From Alphaproteobacteria bacterium (lineage in GTDB: Bacteria > Pseudomonadota > Alphaproteobacteria > TMED109), in the NCBI GenBank assembly GCA_022825705.1, contig JAJDWH010000010.1, forward strand, positions 248,001 to 312,000: a DNA stretch of 64,000 bases, in the 5' to 3' direction. The notes below the pieces were generated by a model, which saw only the letters and a program-made list of their open reading frames with translations, was not told the origin of the DNA and did not search any database. Made by a program: the position numbers and the translations under genes. Of this stretch, positions 45,891 to 54,085 are shown one piece after another (position 1 is the stretch's first letter; every line of letters begins with the position of its first letter).

Positions 45891-46904
45891 CTAGTCGGCG
45901 CCCGGCCAGCGCCGGACGCCGAATTCCCCGACCAGCAGCACGCCGCCGTCCGAGAGCGGCAGCGCCGCCGAGATTCCGGCGCGCGATGCCAGTCGGTTGC
46001 TGGCCACGCTGCGCGCGCCGTCGTCGCTGCTCAGCACGCTACCTTCCAGCCCGGTCACGATGATCCGCCCCGACGGGAGCCGGACGGCTCCGGTCAGGGT
46101 CGCACGGGTGTGCGTGGTCACCTCCGTCCAGGTCTCGCCGCCGTCCGCGGAGCGGAACAGATGACCCCTGAGCCCCACCAGCAGCACCTGGTCCTCGTCG
46201 AGCGCCAGCCCGCCGAACCATGAGCCGGCGTAGGGCGAGGATAGTTCGCGCCAGGTCGCGCCGCCGTCGTCGGAGCGGTAGGCGACCCCGGCCTCCGCGG
46301 CGATGAACAGGCGTTGCGACGGCGGCTGCGCCGAATCTGACGCCGGTCCCGCCACGGGCACCAGCGCGTTCAGGTGGAAGTCGTTTTCGCTGATGGTCCG
46401 AGGGGTCCAGGTCTCGCCGCCATCCTTGGTCGCGAGGAAGTAGCCGTAGGCTCCGACCGCGAAGCCGGTGTGCGCATCGCGAAACCAGACGTCGAGCAGG
46501 GGGAGTTCCTCCTCCGGCGCCTGGTGCACCATCGACCAGGTCGCGCCGCCGTCGTTGGTGCGGAGGATCACTGCGTCATGCCCGACGGCCCAGCCCGTTC
46601 GCTCGTCGTGCATGTGAACCGCCGTGAGCAGGACGCGGGTGGGCACCTCGGCCTGCGTCCAGCTGGCGCCGTCGTCGGTGGATACGAGCACGTGGCCGCG
46701 CGCCCCCACCACCACCAGCCGCGAGCCGACCGCGGCGCCGTCGAGCAGCAGGGATTCGATCGCGAGCGGTGCTTGAACGGCCGCCTCGGCACCCGCGCTC
46801 CCCGGCGCGAGGAGGGCCAGCAGGCCGACGATCGCGAGGTGCCCCGCCGACCATCGCGAACGAGCGCTGGCTCGGGTGCTCCGGACCGGCAGCGGGGGAG
46901 CCAT
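45891..46904 (-). CDS. Exported YCF48/BNR-repeat beta-propeller protein
   Basis: 337 residues from the ATG at 46904; a GTG at 46988 would add 28 residues. A hydrophobic signal (HLAIVGLLALLAPGSAGA) is followed by repeated sialidase-like blades with the motif S-x-D-x-G-x-x-W: STDDGASW, RTNDGGATW, ATKDGGETW, RSDDGGATW and RSADGGETW. In cyanobacteria and plants YCF48 (HCF136) helps assemble photosystem II; proteins of this type next to RND/DUF1329/DUF1302 genes are a different, uncharacterised group. It is probably a periplasmic scaffold for the neighbouring transporter. Confidence 0.85.
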   Translation of the reverse strand: MAPPLPVRSTRASARSRWSAGHLAIVGLLALLAPGSAGAEAAVQAPLAIESLLLDGAAVGSRLVVVGARGHVLVSTDDGASWTQAEVPTRVLLTAVHMHDERTGWAVGHDAVILRTNDGGATWSMVHQAPEEELPLLDVWFRDAHTGFAVGAYGYFLATKDGGETWTPRTISENDFHLNALVPVAGPASDSAQPPSQRLFIAAEAGVAYRSDDGGATWRELSSPYAGSWFGGLALDEDQVLLVGLRGHLFRSADGGETWTEVTTHTRATLTGAVRLPSGRIIVTGLEGSVLSSDDGARSVASNRLASRAGISAALPLSDGGVLLVGEFGVRRWPGAD

Positions 46905-47038
46905 CCGCCGTGCCGCGCGCGGAATCGCCGCGACTGCGGCGAACGCACCGGGCGCTTCACGCGTCCAAGTGGACCGGAACGGGCTCACCCCGGGGTGGCA
47001 GCCGAGGCCGCCGGCGATTCAGGCGCTCAGCGCCGCAT

Positions 47039-48418
47039 TCACCGCCGGCCTGCGCGGCGCAGCGCCGCCGGTGTGAAGTCGCGTGACGTCAGGCCCGGGT
47101 CCCACGTGCACATCGGAAACTCGTTGTCGAGGCCGAAGGCAAGGTAGCGGCCGGCCTGGAGGTCCGTGTGCACCTCGAGCGTCGGCCACACCAGCGGCTT
47201 CTCGTAGTAGTTGACGACGTGGGCTTCCGACACCCGCCAGAGCTGGTCGCGGTTGTCGTAGATGTCCCCGACCAGAACCTGCCAGGAATCCTCGTCGACG
47301 TACAGGGTGCGCCGCTTGTAGATGTGGGTCGCGCCCTCCTTGAGCGTGGCTTCCACCACCCAGACCCGGTGCAGTTCGTAGCGCAGCAGTTCCGGGTTGA
47401 CGTGGAGGGGCTGGAGGATGTCGGTGAAGGCGAGGTCGCCGCTGTGCAGCCGGTACGAGTTGTACGGGACATACAGCTCGCGCTTGCCGACGAGCTCCCA
47501 GTCGTAGCGATCCACGGCCCCGTTGAACATGTCGAGCTGGTCGGCAGTCCGGAGCCCGTCGGCCGACGTGCCCGGGTTGTCGTAGGCGATGTTCGGCGCC
47601 CGCCGCACCCGGCGCTGGCCGGGGTTGTAGGTCCAGGCGTTCCGCGGCTCGCGGAACTGGTTCATGGTCTCGTGCACCAGGACGATATCGCCCGCGAGCC
47701 GGGCCGGCGCGAGGGTCTCCTGCTTGAACAGGATCATCGTGTTGCCGAGCTCGTCCAGCGTCATGTTTGGGAGCGAGTAGCGCAGCTCGATCTCGAGGCT
47801 CTGCTTTACCAGCGTGAAGTCGCCGCCGCGGGTGACCGCGGCCTGGCCGAGGGTGCACGCCACCGACTCGCCTCGGTAGCGCAGCAGGTGGTTCCAGATC
47901 ACCTCTAGGCCGTTGGCGGGAATCGGGAACGGGATGCCGATCACCGCGTCGCCGACGCCGTTGCCATCGTCCACGAGCCTGGCGTTGGCGGCGATATCCC
48001 GGGTGGCGTCGTAGATCCGCTGGGGAACCGAGGCGCTGCGCCGGGTCGGGTAGACCTGCATGTTGAAACTCGGATACGTCTCCAGCAGGTGCTGGTGTCC
48101 GATCGAGAGCAGGTCGCGGTGCTCATCTAGGTTGCCGGCGTCGATGACGAACAGCGGCGCATCGGCGGCGTATGGATCGGGGTGATGCTCGCCGACGCTG
48201 TAGCCGGCCGGCGGCTCCGTGATGCCGCCGGTCCACTCCGGGATGGTGCCCGCGGCGTTGCCCGCCCGTTCGCCGCCCAGCGGGGTGAGGTCGGCGCCGA
48301 GCCGCGCAATTTCCTCCGCCGGGATCTCGGCGGCGGCGGGGGCGGCGAGGACACAGCCGAGGACGAGGGCGGCGCCCAGACGAAGCGTGGTCGTTCTCGT
48401 GTCATTCATGGCGTTCAT
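47039..48418 (-). CDS. DUF1329 outer-membrane lipoprotein-sorting-like protein
   Basis: 459 residues. A signal peptide (about 1-30, ending AAA-E) is followed by the DUF1329 domain: EIARLGADLTPLGGERAGN, IPEWTGGI near 60-67, GLEVIWNHLLRYRG, AYDNPGTSADGLRTADQLDMFNG in the middle, and a C-terminal EFPMCTWDPGLTSRDF. The fold is believed to be LolA/LolB-like and so suited to carrying a hydrophobic ligand across the periplasm. It lies 12 bp after the DUF1302 gene in the same operon. A second ATG three codons in is an alternative start. Confidence 0.88.
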   Translation of the reverse strand: MNAMNDTRTTTLRLGAALVLGCVLAAPAAAEIPAEEIARLGADLTPLGGERAGNAAGTIPEWTGGITEPPAGYSVGEHHPDPYAADAPLFVIDAGNLDEHRDLLSIGHQHLLETYPSFNMQVYPTRRSASVPQRIYDATRDIAANARLVDDGNGVGDAVIGIPFPIPANGLEVIWNHLLRYRGESVACTLGQAAVTRGGDFTLVKQSLEIELRYSLPNMTLDELGNTMILFKQETLAPARLAGDIVLVHETMNQFREPRNAWTYNPGQRRVRRAPNIAYDNPGTSADGLRTADQLDMFNGAVDRYDWELVGKRELYVPYNSYRLHSGDLAFTDILQPLHVNPELLRYELHRVWVVEATLKEGATHIYKRRTLYVDEDSWQVLVGDIYDNRDQLWRVSEAHVVNYYEKPLVWPTLEVHTDLQAGRYLAFGLDNEFPMCTWDPGLTSRDFTPAALRRAGRR

Positions 48419-48430
48419 GGCCTCGGATCC

Positions 48431-50662
48431 TCAGAACGAGTACTTGACGGAGGCGGAGATGAAATCGCGGTCGAACAGCTCGTTGCCGTCGCCCGCGTAC
48501 CGCGTGAAGCCGACGTCGGCCTGCCAGCGGCTGAGATAGTCGGCGCGTATCCCGACCGTCAGCGCGGTCCGCCCCTCCACGAAGGGGCCGCTGGGAGCGG
48601 GGCTGTTGCCGCTGACATCGTGCAGGAACTGTGCGTAGGGGAAGAGGTTGATGGATCCGATCGCGTTGTTGTAGTCAAGGCGCGCCGCGATCCGGTACCC
48701 CCATGAGGTGGCGTCCGCGTCGGCTTCATGGGGCGTGTTGTCGGGCGCCGTCGGGGGTGGGGCCGGCAGGATACCGCCCGCCGGACTCTCGAGGGGGGTC
48801 GTGCGCCTGTCCGGCATGTCATGGACGTGCATCAGCGCGGCTTCCGCGACGAACGCAAGGCTGTCCGCCCCCATGCTGGGCCCGAAGACCTTGGTCGCGG
48901 TGGCTTGGACTTGGCTCACGTCGCGCCGGATGTAGCCCTCCACCCGCGTCGGCTCGTAGGCCGCGAGATAGCCGGGGAGCTGCTCCGGCGCGCGGGAAGC
49001 CAATCCCAGCGCCGTGATGATCGGCCGGAGACCGTCCTCGAGGACCTTCCGCTCGGCCCGTTGCAGCGGCGCGTCGGCACGCAGGGAGTACTCCCCCTGC
49101 AGTGCCCAGCCTGAAGCACCGAGCACCGTGTTGAAGCTCACGCCGACGAGCCGGATGTCCTCGGGATACTCGAGGAAGTACTCTCCTCCCTTCCCGTACC
49201 GGTCGATCGCTAGCGCAGCGGCGATCCCACCGACTTGCGCTCCGACTCGCGCCTCGGTTTCAGCTTCGATGATTCCTCGGACGTCGTTGACTCCTGTTTG
49301 GATGGTGCGGGCCGCTTCCTCTGGCGGGAGCAATCCGGCCTGAACCGCCTGCTGGACATTCTGTGTGATCTCTGCGGCGAGGCGGGCAATCTCGGCACCG
49401 GCGGCCGCGCTCGCGGCAGCGCCCACGGTAGACGCGGTTGTGGAAGTCGGCCTGCCGATCGCGTCGGCCGCGAAGAGCCCCGCCTGCACGCTGCCTAGAT
49501 CCGAGGTCTGCGCGCCGACCGTGGGCAGCCTGCTGTGGTAGTTGATGACGTAGAAGCCGAACTCGGTATCGTTCAGTTCCTCAGCGAGGTACCGCACCGC
49601 CATGCCCCACTGGCCGGAGTCGTTGGGCACCCGGTCCGCGCCGCGCAGTACGCTCGCGAAGTCGTCATCGAATGCCGCCTGCGGACGTTGCGGCGCGGGG
49701 ATCGGATCCCCGGTCAGCGGGTGCGGCACCGTGTAGGCGGCCAGGTCCGCATTGATCGCCGCCGTCAGCGGGCCAAATCCGAACCCCTGGTCCCAGAGCT
49801 GCCGCTGGTCGGGCAGGAGCCCTTCATAGATGTTGGTAACGACCGCCTTTCTCGCACCTGGTCCCGCGTAGTCGGTGCTCGAGAAGTAGCTCCCGACCGG
49901 ATCGATCCGGGTCTCGTCCCAGTCAAACTGGTAGAAGCCTTCGACCGACAGAGTGTCGGTTGGCGCGACCGCCACCGAGGCCAGCCCTGCGGGCAGCAGC
50001 GCTTCCCGGAGTTCCGAACCTGGCAGCCTGAGCTTGCTCACGTCGAACGGGTTGACGGCGTTGATGCCGTTCGGGATGAAGGTGCTCTCCCCCCAGTTCA
50101 GCACGTGCCTGCCCAGCCGGACGTCGATGGGCATGTCGCCGACGTCGAATGCGGCGGTGACGTACGCATCGAGGATCTCGACGTCGCTGCCCACGCGCTC
50201 TTTCGCCTCGTCACTCAGCGGGGTGCGCTCGCGATCTCCGTTCTGATTCTCGAAGTCGAGGAAACCCGTGGCCCTGACGAACGCGCCGAACTCGCCGGTC
50301 CGTAGGTCAAGATCCGAGGTGAACTTGGAGGCGTTGCTGACGATGCCCCGGTCGTAATTGAGATTGCCGTCGTTCCCGTTGGTATCGCTGGCAAGGGTGT
50401 CATCACGCTCCTCGACACGATAGGTCATGCCGTAGGAGATGATGGTATCCAAACTCCCTTGGTATCCATTTTCACCGAACTCGACCGCCTGGGCTGGAGA
50501 TACCTGCAGAAGCACAACGAGCCCGGTAGCGGCTGTCGCCATCGCGACCGAGCCGATCACGTGCCGTGCACGGCGTCTCAACCCGTGTGTCACACATGCT
50601 GGCTTCGCCAAGCACTCCGGAAGGTGCCGCGTGGCGGTGTTGGGTTCGTTGGTGTTCCTCAT
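48431..50662 (-). CDS. DUF1302 outer-membrane barrel protein with a helical insertion
   Basis: 743 residues from the ATG at 50662. A long signal region ends near residue 59 (VSPAQA). DUF1302 features follow: YGMTYRVEERDD near 77-88, NDGNLNYDRGIVSNASKFTSDLDLR split around 97-121, GRHVLNWGESTFIPNGINAVNPFDVSKLR split around 184-212, and a final FISASVKYSF ending in Phe. Family members are predicted outer-membrane barrels, usually 550-650 residues. The surplus comes from an Ala-rich, probably helical segment at about 385-490 (AAASAAAGAEIARLAAEI, AQVGGIAAALAIDRYG). It is the first gene of the cluster, with an AT-rich regulatory region upstream. Confidence 0.88.
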   Translation of the reverse strand: MRNTNEPNTATRHLPECLAKPACVTHGLRRRARHVIGSVAMATAATGLVVLLQVSPAQAVEFGENGYQGSLDTIISYGMTYRVEERDDTLASDTNGNDGNLNYDRGIVSNASKFTSDLDLRTGEFGAFVRATGFLDFENQNGDRERTPLSDEAKERVGSDVEILDAYVTAAFDVGDMPIDVRLGRHVLNWGESTFIPNGINAVNPFDVSKLRLPGSELREALLPAGLASVAVAPTDTLSVEGFYQFDWDETRIDPVGSYFSSTDYAGPGARKAVVTNIYEGLLPDQRQLWDQGFGFGPLTAAINADLAAYTVPHPLTGDPIPAPQRPQAAFDDDFASVLRGADRVPNDSGQWGMAVRYLAEELNDTEFGFYVINYHSRLPTVGAQTSDLGSVQAGLFAADAIGRPTSTTASTVGAAASAAAGAEIARLAAEITQNVQQAVQAGLLPPEEAARTIQTGVNDVRGIIEAETEARVGAQVGGIAAALAIDRYGKGGEYFLEYPEDIRLVGVSFNTVLGASGWALQGEYSLRADAPLQRAERKVLEDGLRPIITALGLASRAPEQLPGYLAAYEPTRVEGYIRRDVSQVQATATKVFGPSMGADSLAFVAEAALMHVHDMPDRRTTPLESPAGGILPAPPPTAPDNTPHEADADATSWGYRIAARLDYNNAIGSINLFPYAQFLHDVSGNSPAPSGPFVEGRTALTVGIRADYLSRWQADVGFTRYAGDGNELFDRDFISASVKYSF

Positions 50663-51107
50663 GGACCATCCCCGTCGCAGTTTGTGTTGCAGCGTTGAGT
50701 CCGGTCCCTCAACGAAGAGAAGACCGCGATCCCCCGGTTTGGGAGATCCAATGCTTCGCCGTGATCCGGCGTACGAATCAAAGCCCTGTGCCCTTCGTGA
50801 AACCGACCACCCATTAGCACGCAAATCCGCACCTTGATTGCGCCTTGTATGACACCGCAATCATAGCCGAGAGGCATAAAAACATAACCGAGACGTATAC
50901 AAAGTATCGTATCCGTAAGCTGTCTCAAGCTATGACTATTGTGTCCAGCATGTGACGCGCGCCTAGCCGGTACTATAGTCACAATTCGCAACCATCGCCC
51001 CGAGCCGATGCGCCGCTGGGGTGATCGTCGTTCAAATCCGCACAAGTCGGGACCTATCCCCGGGGATGGACACCTGAGCGGAGACGACCCTGAGAAGCAC
51101 GATCTCG
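50663..51107. promoter_or_regulatory. Regulatory region of the DUF1302-DUF1329-YCF48-RND operon
   Basis: About 445 bp, of which 50840-50990 is markedly AT-rich compared with the rest of the window. It contains the phased direct repeats at 50862-50899, TATACAAAGTAT-like promoter words near 50896-50907, and two related words GACTATTGTG (about 50934-50943) and ATAGTCACAAT (about 50976-50986). It separates the operon from the divergent regulator remnant. Confidence 0.5.
50862..50899. repeat. Two direct repeats phased 21 bp apart, candidate operator
   Basis: CATAGCCGAGAGGCATA at 50862-50878 and CATAACCGAGACGTATA at 50883-50899 agree at 14 of 17 positions and start exactly 21 bp apart, two helical turns. 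This spacing is typical for proteins that bind tandem sites on one face of DNA, such as OmpR/PhoB-type regulators. The location about 200 bp upstream of the DUF1302 start and next to a wrecked winged-helix regulator gene fits an operator, but binding is not shown. Confidence 0.5.
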
Positions 51108-51507
51108 AAGCGTCCAGTGAGCGCGTCGCTGGACTTGGCGCAGCCATCTTGCGTATCAGCGCGAGCCTTGACGCCCACACCGTCCCGCCGGAAGTCGTTG
51201 ACAGCGCCCCGCGCGCTTGTCGGCGTCCGTTACGGCGTGATCGTGAGTGTCGACTAAGCTGGGAAGGTTCAGGACTTTGCTGTTATGTCCTTCGCTCAAC
51301 GCCGGAAGGGTGTCGACTTTCGACTGGCTGCTCCGCCAGGTCTGCGGCTGGCTGCATACCGGCGATGTCGGACGGTTGCGCACCGTCATGAAGAAGCTGC
51401 GCCGCAAGCTGGTTGACGACGCGGCCCGGCCGAGCTGGATCTTCAGCGGGCGGGGCGTTGGCTACCGCATGGCTAGACCTGGCGTCTCACCACCTCCGCT
51501 TCGATGA
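51090..51507 (+). pseudogene. Remnant of a GAF-domain / winged-helix regulator
   Basis: Two pieces of one regulator type remain. The first, about 51100-51254, reads LEASSERVAGLGAAILRIS then ASLDAHTVPPEVVDSA, the start of a GAF domain; one extra C in the run at 51207-51210 shifts the frame into RALVGVRYGVIVSVD, and a TAA at 51255-51257 interrupts before AGKVQDF. The second, about 51310-51507, reads FDWLLRQVCGWLHTGDVGRLR and MKKLRRKLVDDAARPSWIF then GVGYRM, the end of an OmpR-type winged helix. The middle of the gene is deleted. It lies divergently from the DUF1302 operon, so it probably once controlled it. The family assignment is by pattern. Confidence 0.72.
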
Positions 51508-51660
51508 CGTGGATTCCGGCGTATAGCCACACGTCCGCTGCATTCCGCGACGGCCATGACTGTTCCGCGCGCAATGCCCGGTACGGGCCGTGCCGGTCGG
51601 CCCTCGGTCGCACGACCACGACGCTGCCGGCGGGAAAGCTTCTGCCGATTGGGTCAGGCG

Positions 51661-52590
51661 TCAGAGCGCGTCGACAACCTGGTCTGAAGGGGGCAGTGCC
51701 TTCAGCGCCATCGGCACCGTTTCGCTCCTTGCGACGGCATCGCGCATGGAAGCCTGCACCTTCTGGAACGCGCGTACCTCAATCTGACGAATTCTTTCGC
51801 GGCTGACACCGAATTCCTCACTCAGCGATTCCAGCGTGCGCACCGGCTCCCTTAGCCGCCGCTCGGTGAAGATCCGGCGTTCGCGGTCGTTCAGTTCCGC
51901 GAGCGCTCGGCCCAGGAGGGCTCGTCGTTGCGCCAGTTCCTCGGACTCCGCCAATGCTTCCTCGATGTCATCCTCATCGCTTTCCACCCAGTCCAGCCAT
52001 TCGGAGCCGTCTTCGGTGTCGCCCACCGGGGCGTTCAGCGACTGGTCCGCACCGGCGAGTCGCCGGTTCATCGACACCACCTCCCGCTCGGGAACGTCCA
52101 TGCGCCGGGCAATTTCCTGCACCTGCTCGGGAGCGAGGTCCCCGCTGTCGATGAGCTTGAGGTCGTTCTTCATCCGGCGAAGCCCGAAGAACAGCTTCTT
52201 CTGGGCGGCCGTGGTGCCGATCTTCACGAGTGACCAGGAGTGCAGCACGTATTCGGTGACGGCCGCCCGAATCCACCACATTGCGTAGGTCGAGAGTCGG
52301 AACCCCCTTTCCGGATCGAACCGCTTGACCGCTTCCATCAGCCCGATGTTGGCCTCCTGGATCAGGTCGGTCACAGGCAAGCCGTACCCTCGGAACCGCA
52401 TCGCGATCTTTGCGGCAAGGCGCAGATGGCTGGTGACGAGCCGGTGGGCCGCATCGATGTCCTGATGCTGACGCCAGGCGGTGGCGTCCATGTATTCCTC
52501 TTCCCGGCTCAGCATTGGAAACCGGTTGATTTCCTTCAGGTAGCGTGCGAGCCCCGTTTGTGTAAGGACCGGCAGAGCAAGGTTGGCCAT
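51661..52590 (-). CDS. rpoH: Heat-shock sigma factor RpoH
   Basis: 309 residues. Region 2 motifs (LVTSHLRLAAKIAMRFRGYGLP, DLIQEANIGLMEAVKRFDPERG and STYAMWWIRAAV split by the core), the RpoH box QKKLFFGLRRMK near 129-140 that distinguishes this factor, and a region 4 helix-turn-helix (LESLSEEFGVSRERIRQIEVRAFQKVQ in parts) are all seen. It directs transcription of chaperone and protease genes. It lies 54 bp after rluD, the common alphaproteobacterial order. Confidence 0.95.
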   Translation of the reverse strand: MANLALPVLTQTGLARYLKEINRFPMLSREEEYMDATAWRQHQDIDAAHRLVTSHLRLAAKIAMRFRGYGLPVTDLIQEANIGLMEAVKRFDPERGFRLSTYAMWWIRAAVTEYVLHSWSLVKIGTTAAQKKLFFGLRRMKNDLKLIDSGDLAPEQVQEIARRMDVPEREVVSMNRRLAGADQSLNAPVGDTEDGSEWLDWVESDEDDIEEALAESEELAQRRALLGRALAELNDRERRIFTERRLREPVRTLESLSEEFGVSRERIRQIEVRAFQKVQASMRDAVARSETVPMALKALPPSDQVVDAL

Positions 52591-52644
52591 GCGGGAACTG
52601 CCCAGAGACGCAGCGGAGTGTTGGGAGTAAGGGGAACTTGTCCC

Positions 52645-53673
52645 TTATAGATGACGCTTCGGAGCCGTTCCATCAAGGGCCGAGGCAGGATTTTTCCGAG
52701 CCGTCTGCATCGCCGCTAGCAGGCGGTCGAAATCGCGCGGCGGACTGGCTTCGAAGCAAAGCGGTGACCCGGTAGCGGGATGGGTCAGCGCAAGGCGGTA
52801 GGCATGAAGCGCCTGCCGGGGAAAGGCAGCGACCTGGGCGCTGAGCGACGGATCGAGCGTCGCCGGAGGCGTACGTGCGCGGCCGTAGAGCGAGTCGCCC
52901 ACCAGCGGACAATGTACCGAAGCCATGTGCACGCGGACCTGATGCGTGCGTCCGGTTCCGAGCTGGCACTCCAGCAGGCTGACTTCGCCGTCCACGTCGT
53001 ACAGCGTCCGATATCGCGTATCCGCTGCACGCCCACCTCGCGTGACCACCGCCATCCGGGTCCGATGCCGAGGATGTCGGCCGATGGCGCCGTCGATGCG
53101 GCCGGCTCTCGGGACGGGTACTTTCCAGCAGACCGCCTGGTAGGCACGCTCCACTTCCCGAGCTGAGATTGCCGCCGCTAGGCGAATGTGTGCCTCATCC
53201 GTCTTGGCCACGACGAGGAGCCCGGACGTGTCCCGGTCCAGCCGGTGCACGATGCCAGGCCGGGCGACGCCCCCGATGCCGGAGAGGCTGTCGCCGCAAT
53301 GAGCGATGAGGGCGTTCACCAGGGTATCTTCACGATGGCCGGGAGCGGGGTGTACGACGAGGCCGGGCTGCTTGTTGACGACGATCAGGTGCTCGTCCTC
53401 GTGGATGATGTCGAGGGGAATGCTCGCGGCCAGCTGCGTTGGGGCGACCGGGGGAGGGATCCGTACCGAGACCCGGGTGCCGGGGTGCACGATGCGCGCA
53501 GGGTCGCGGGCGAGCACGCCGTCCACAGCCACCTCGCCTCCTTCGATCAACGCCTTGGCCCGCGTCCGGCTCAGGTTTTCCAGCTTGGCGGCGATCAGCC
53601 GGTCGATCCGCACGGGCAGGACGTCCTGCGGTACGATCCAGTCAACGTCGCTCGGAGGGCTGCAACTGTTCAT
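52645..53673 (-). CDS. rluD: 23S rRNA pseudouridine synthase RluD family
   Basis: 342 residues from the ATG at 53673; upstream in-frame codons are not family-like. An N-terminal S4 domain (RIDRLIAAKLENLSRTRAKALIEGGEV in parts, about 22-48) is followed by the catalytic domain with HRLDRDTSG, catalytic Asp146, VVNKQPGLVVHPAPGH and GRTHQVRVHM. It modifies uridines in helix 69 of 23S rRNA. The promoter lies in the short gap shared with the IS607 remnant. Confidence 0.93.
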   Translation of the reverse strand: MNSCSPPSDVDWIVPQDVLPVRIDRLIAAKLENLSRTRAKALIEGGEVAVDGVLARDPARIVHPGTRVSVRIPPPVAPTQLAASIPLDIIHEDEHLIVVNKQPGLVVHPAPGHREDTLVNALIAHCGDSLSGIGGVARPGIVHRLDRDTSGLLVVAKTDEAHIRLAAAISAREVERAYQAVCWKVPVPRAGRIDGAIGRHPRHRTRMAVVTRGGRAADTRYRTLYDVDGEVSLLECQLGTGRTHQVRVHMASVHCPLVGDSLYGRARTPPATLDPSLSAQVAAFPRQALHAYRLALTHPATGSPLCFEASPPRDFDRLLAAMQTARKNPASALDGTAPKRHL

Positions 53674-53685
53674 CAGTAAAGATAC

Positions 53686-53711
53686 CGTACAGGCATGGCT
53701 AGACTTGTACG
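53686..53711. repeat. Inverted repeat near the left edge of the IS607 remnant
   Basis: CGTACA at 53686-53691 and TGTACG at 53706-53711 form a perfect 6-bp stem. It lies 13 bp upstream of the rluD start codon on the opposite side and could belong to the IS end or to the rluD promoter. Confidence 0.35.
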
Positions 53712-53833
53712 ACGCATCCGACTTTCGCACTGGGCGACCGCACACGGCATGACTGCCCGGGCCGCCCGGCAGATGACCGATTATCGCACGCTGCCGGCCG
53801 GTCTCGATCCAGTGCGTATTGGCAAGTTCTAGT

Positions 53834-54085
53834 ATGTCCGGGCGCCCGGAGCTCGGCTATGTCCTCGTGGAGCACCGCGAGCGACTGGCCCGGTTCGGCT
53901 TTGAGAGGGTCGATGCCCTGCAGCGCACCCGGGGCGGTGGCGTGCTGCTGATCAACGATCGCGAGGACGACGACGACCTCGCCCGGGATATGACAGAGGT
54001 GCTCACAAGCTTCCGTGGCCGCCTGTACGGCCGCCGATCGGAGCGGCGGCGTGCTGACAAGGCCTTGGCGGCCGCCCGCGAATGA
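53834..54085 (+). pseudogene. C-terminal fragment of an IS607-type serine recombinase (TnpA)
   Basis: 83 codons from an ATG at 53834. From residue 9 it reads YVLVEHRERLARFGFE, then DLARDMTEVLTSFRGRLYGRRS, which is the last third of IS607 TnpA proteins. The MerR-like DNA-binding domain, the catalytic Ser (VYARVSS-type motif) and the rest of the catalytic core are missing, and no matching frame is found in the 160 bp upstream. It is thus an inactive remnant, though the reading frame to tnpB is intact and may still couple its translation. Confidence 0.75.

Noticed and set aside
43455-46223. A 922-codon open frame on the plus strand opposite the RND and YCF48 genes
   Set aside because: Its product is full of His, Arg, Asp and Gly with no domains, while the minus strand encodes recognisable RND and YCF48 proteins. 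It is an antisense shadow caused by very high third-position GC.
51028-51045. GTTCAAATCC, a T-loop-like word that suggested a tRNA
   Set aside because: No acceptor stem, anticodon arm or D-loop can be drawn around it.
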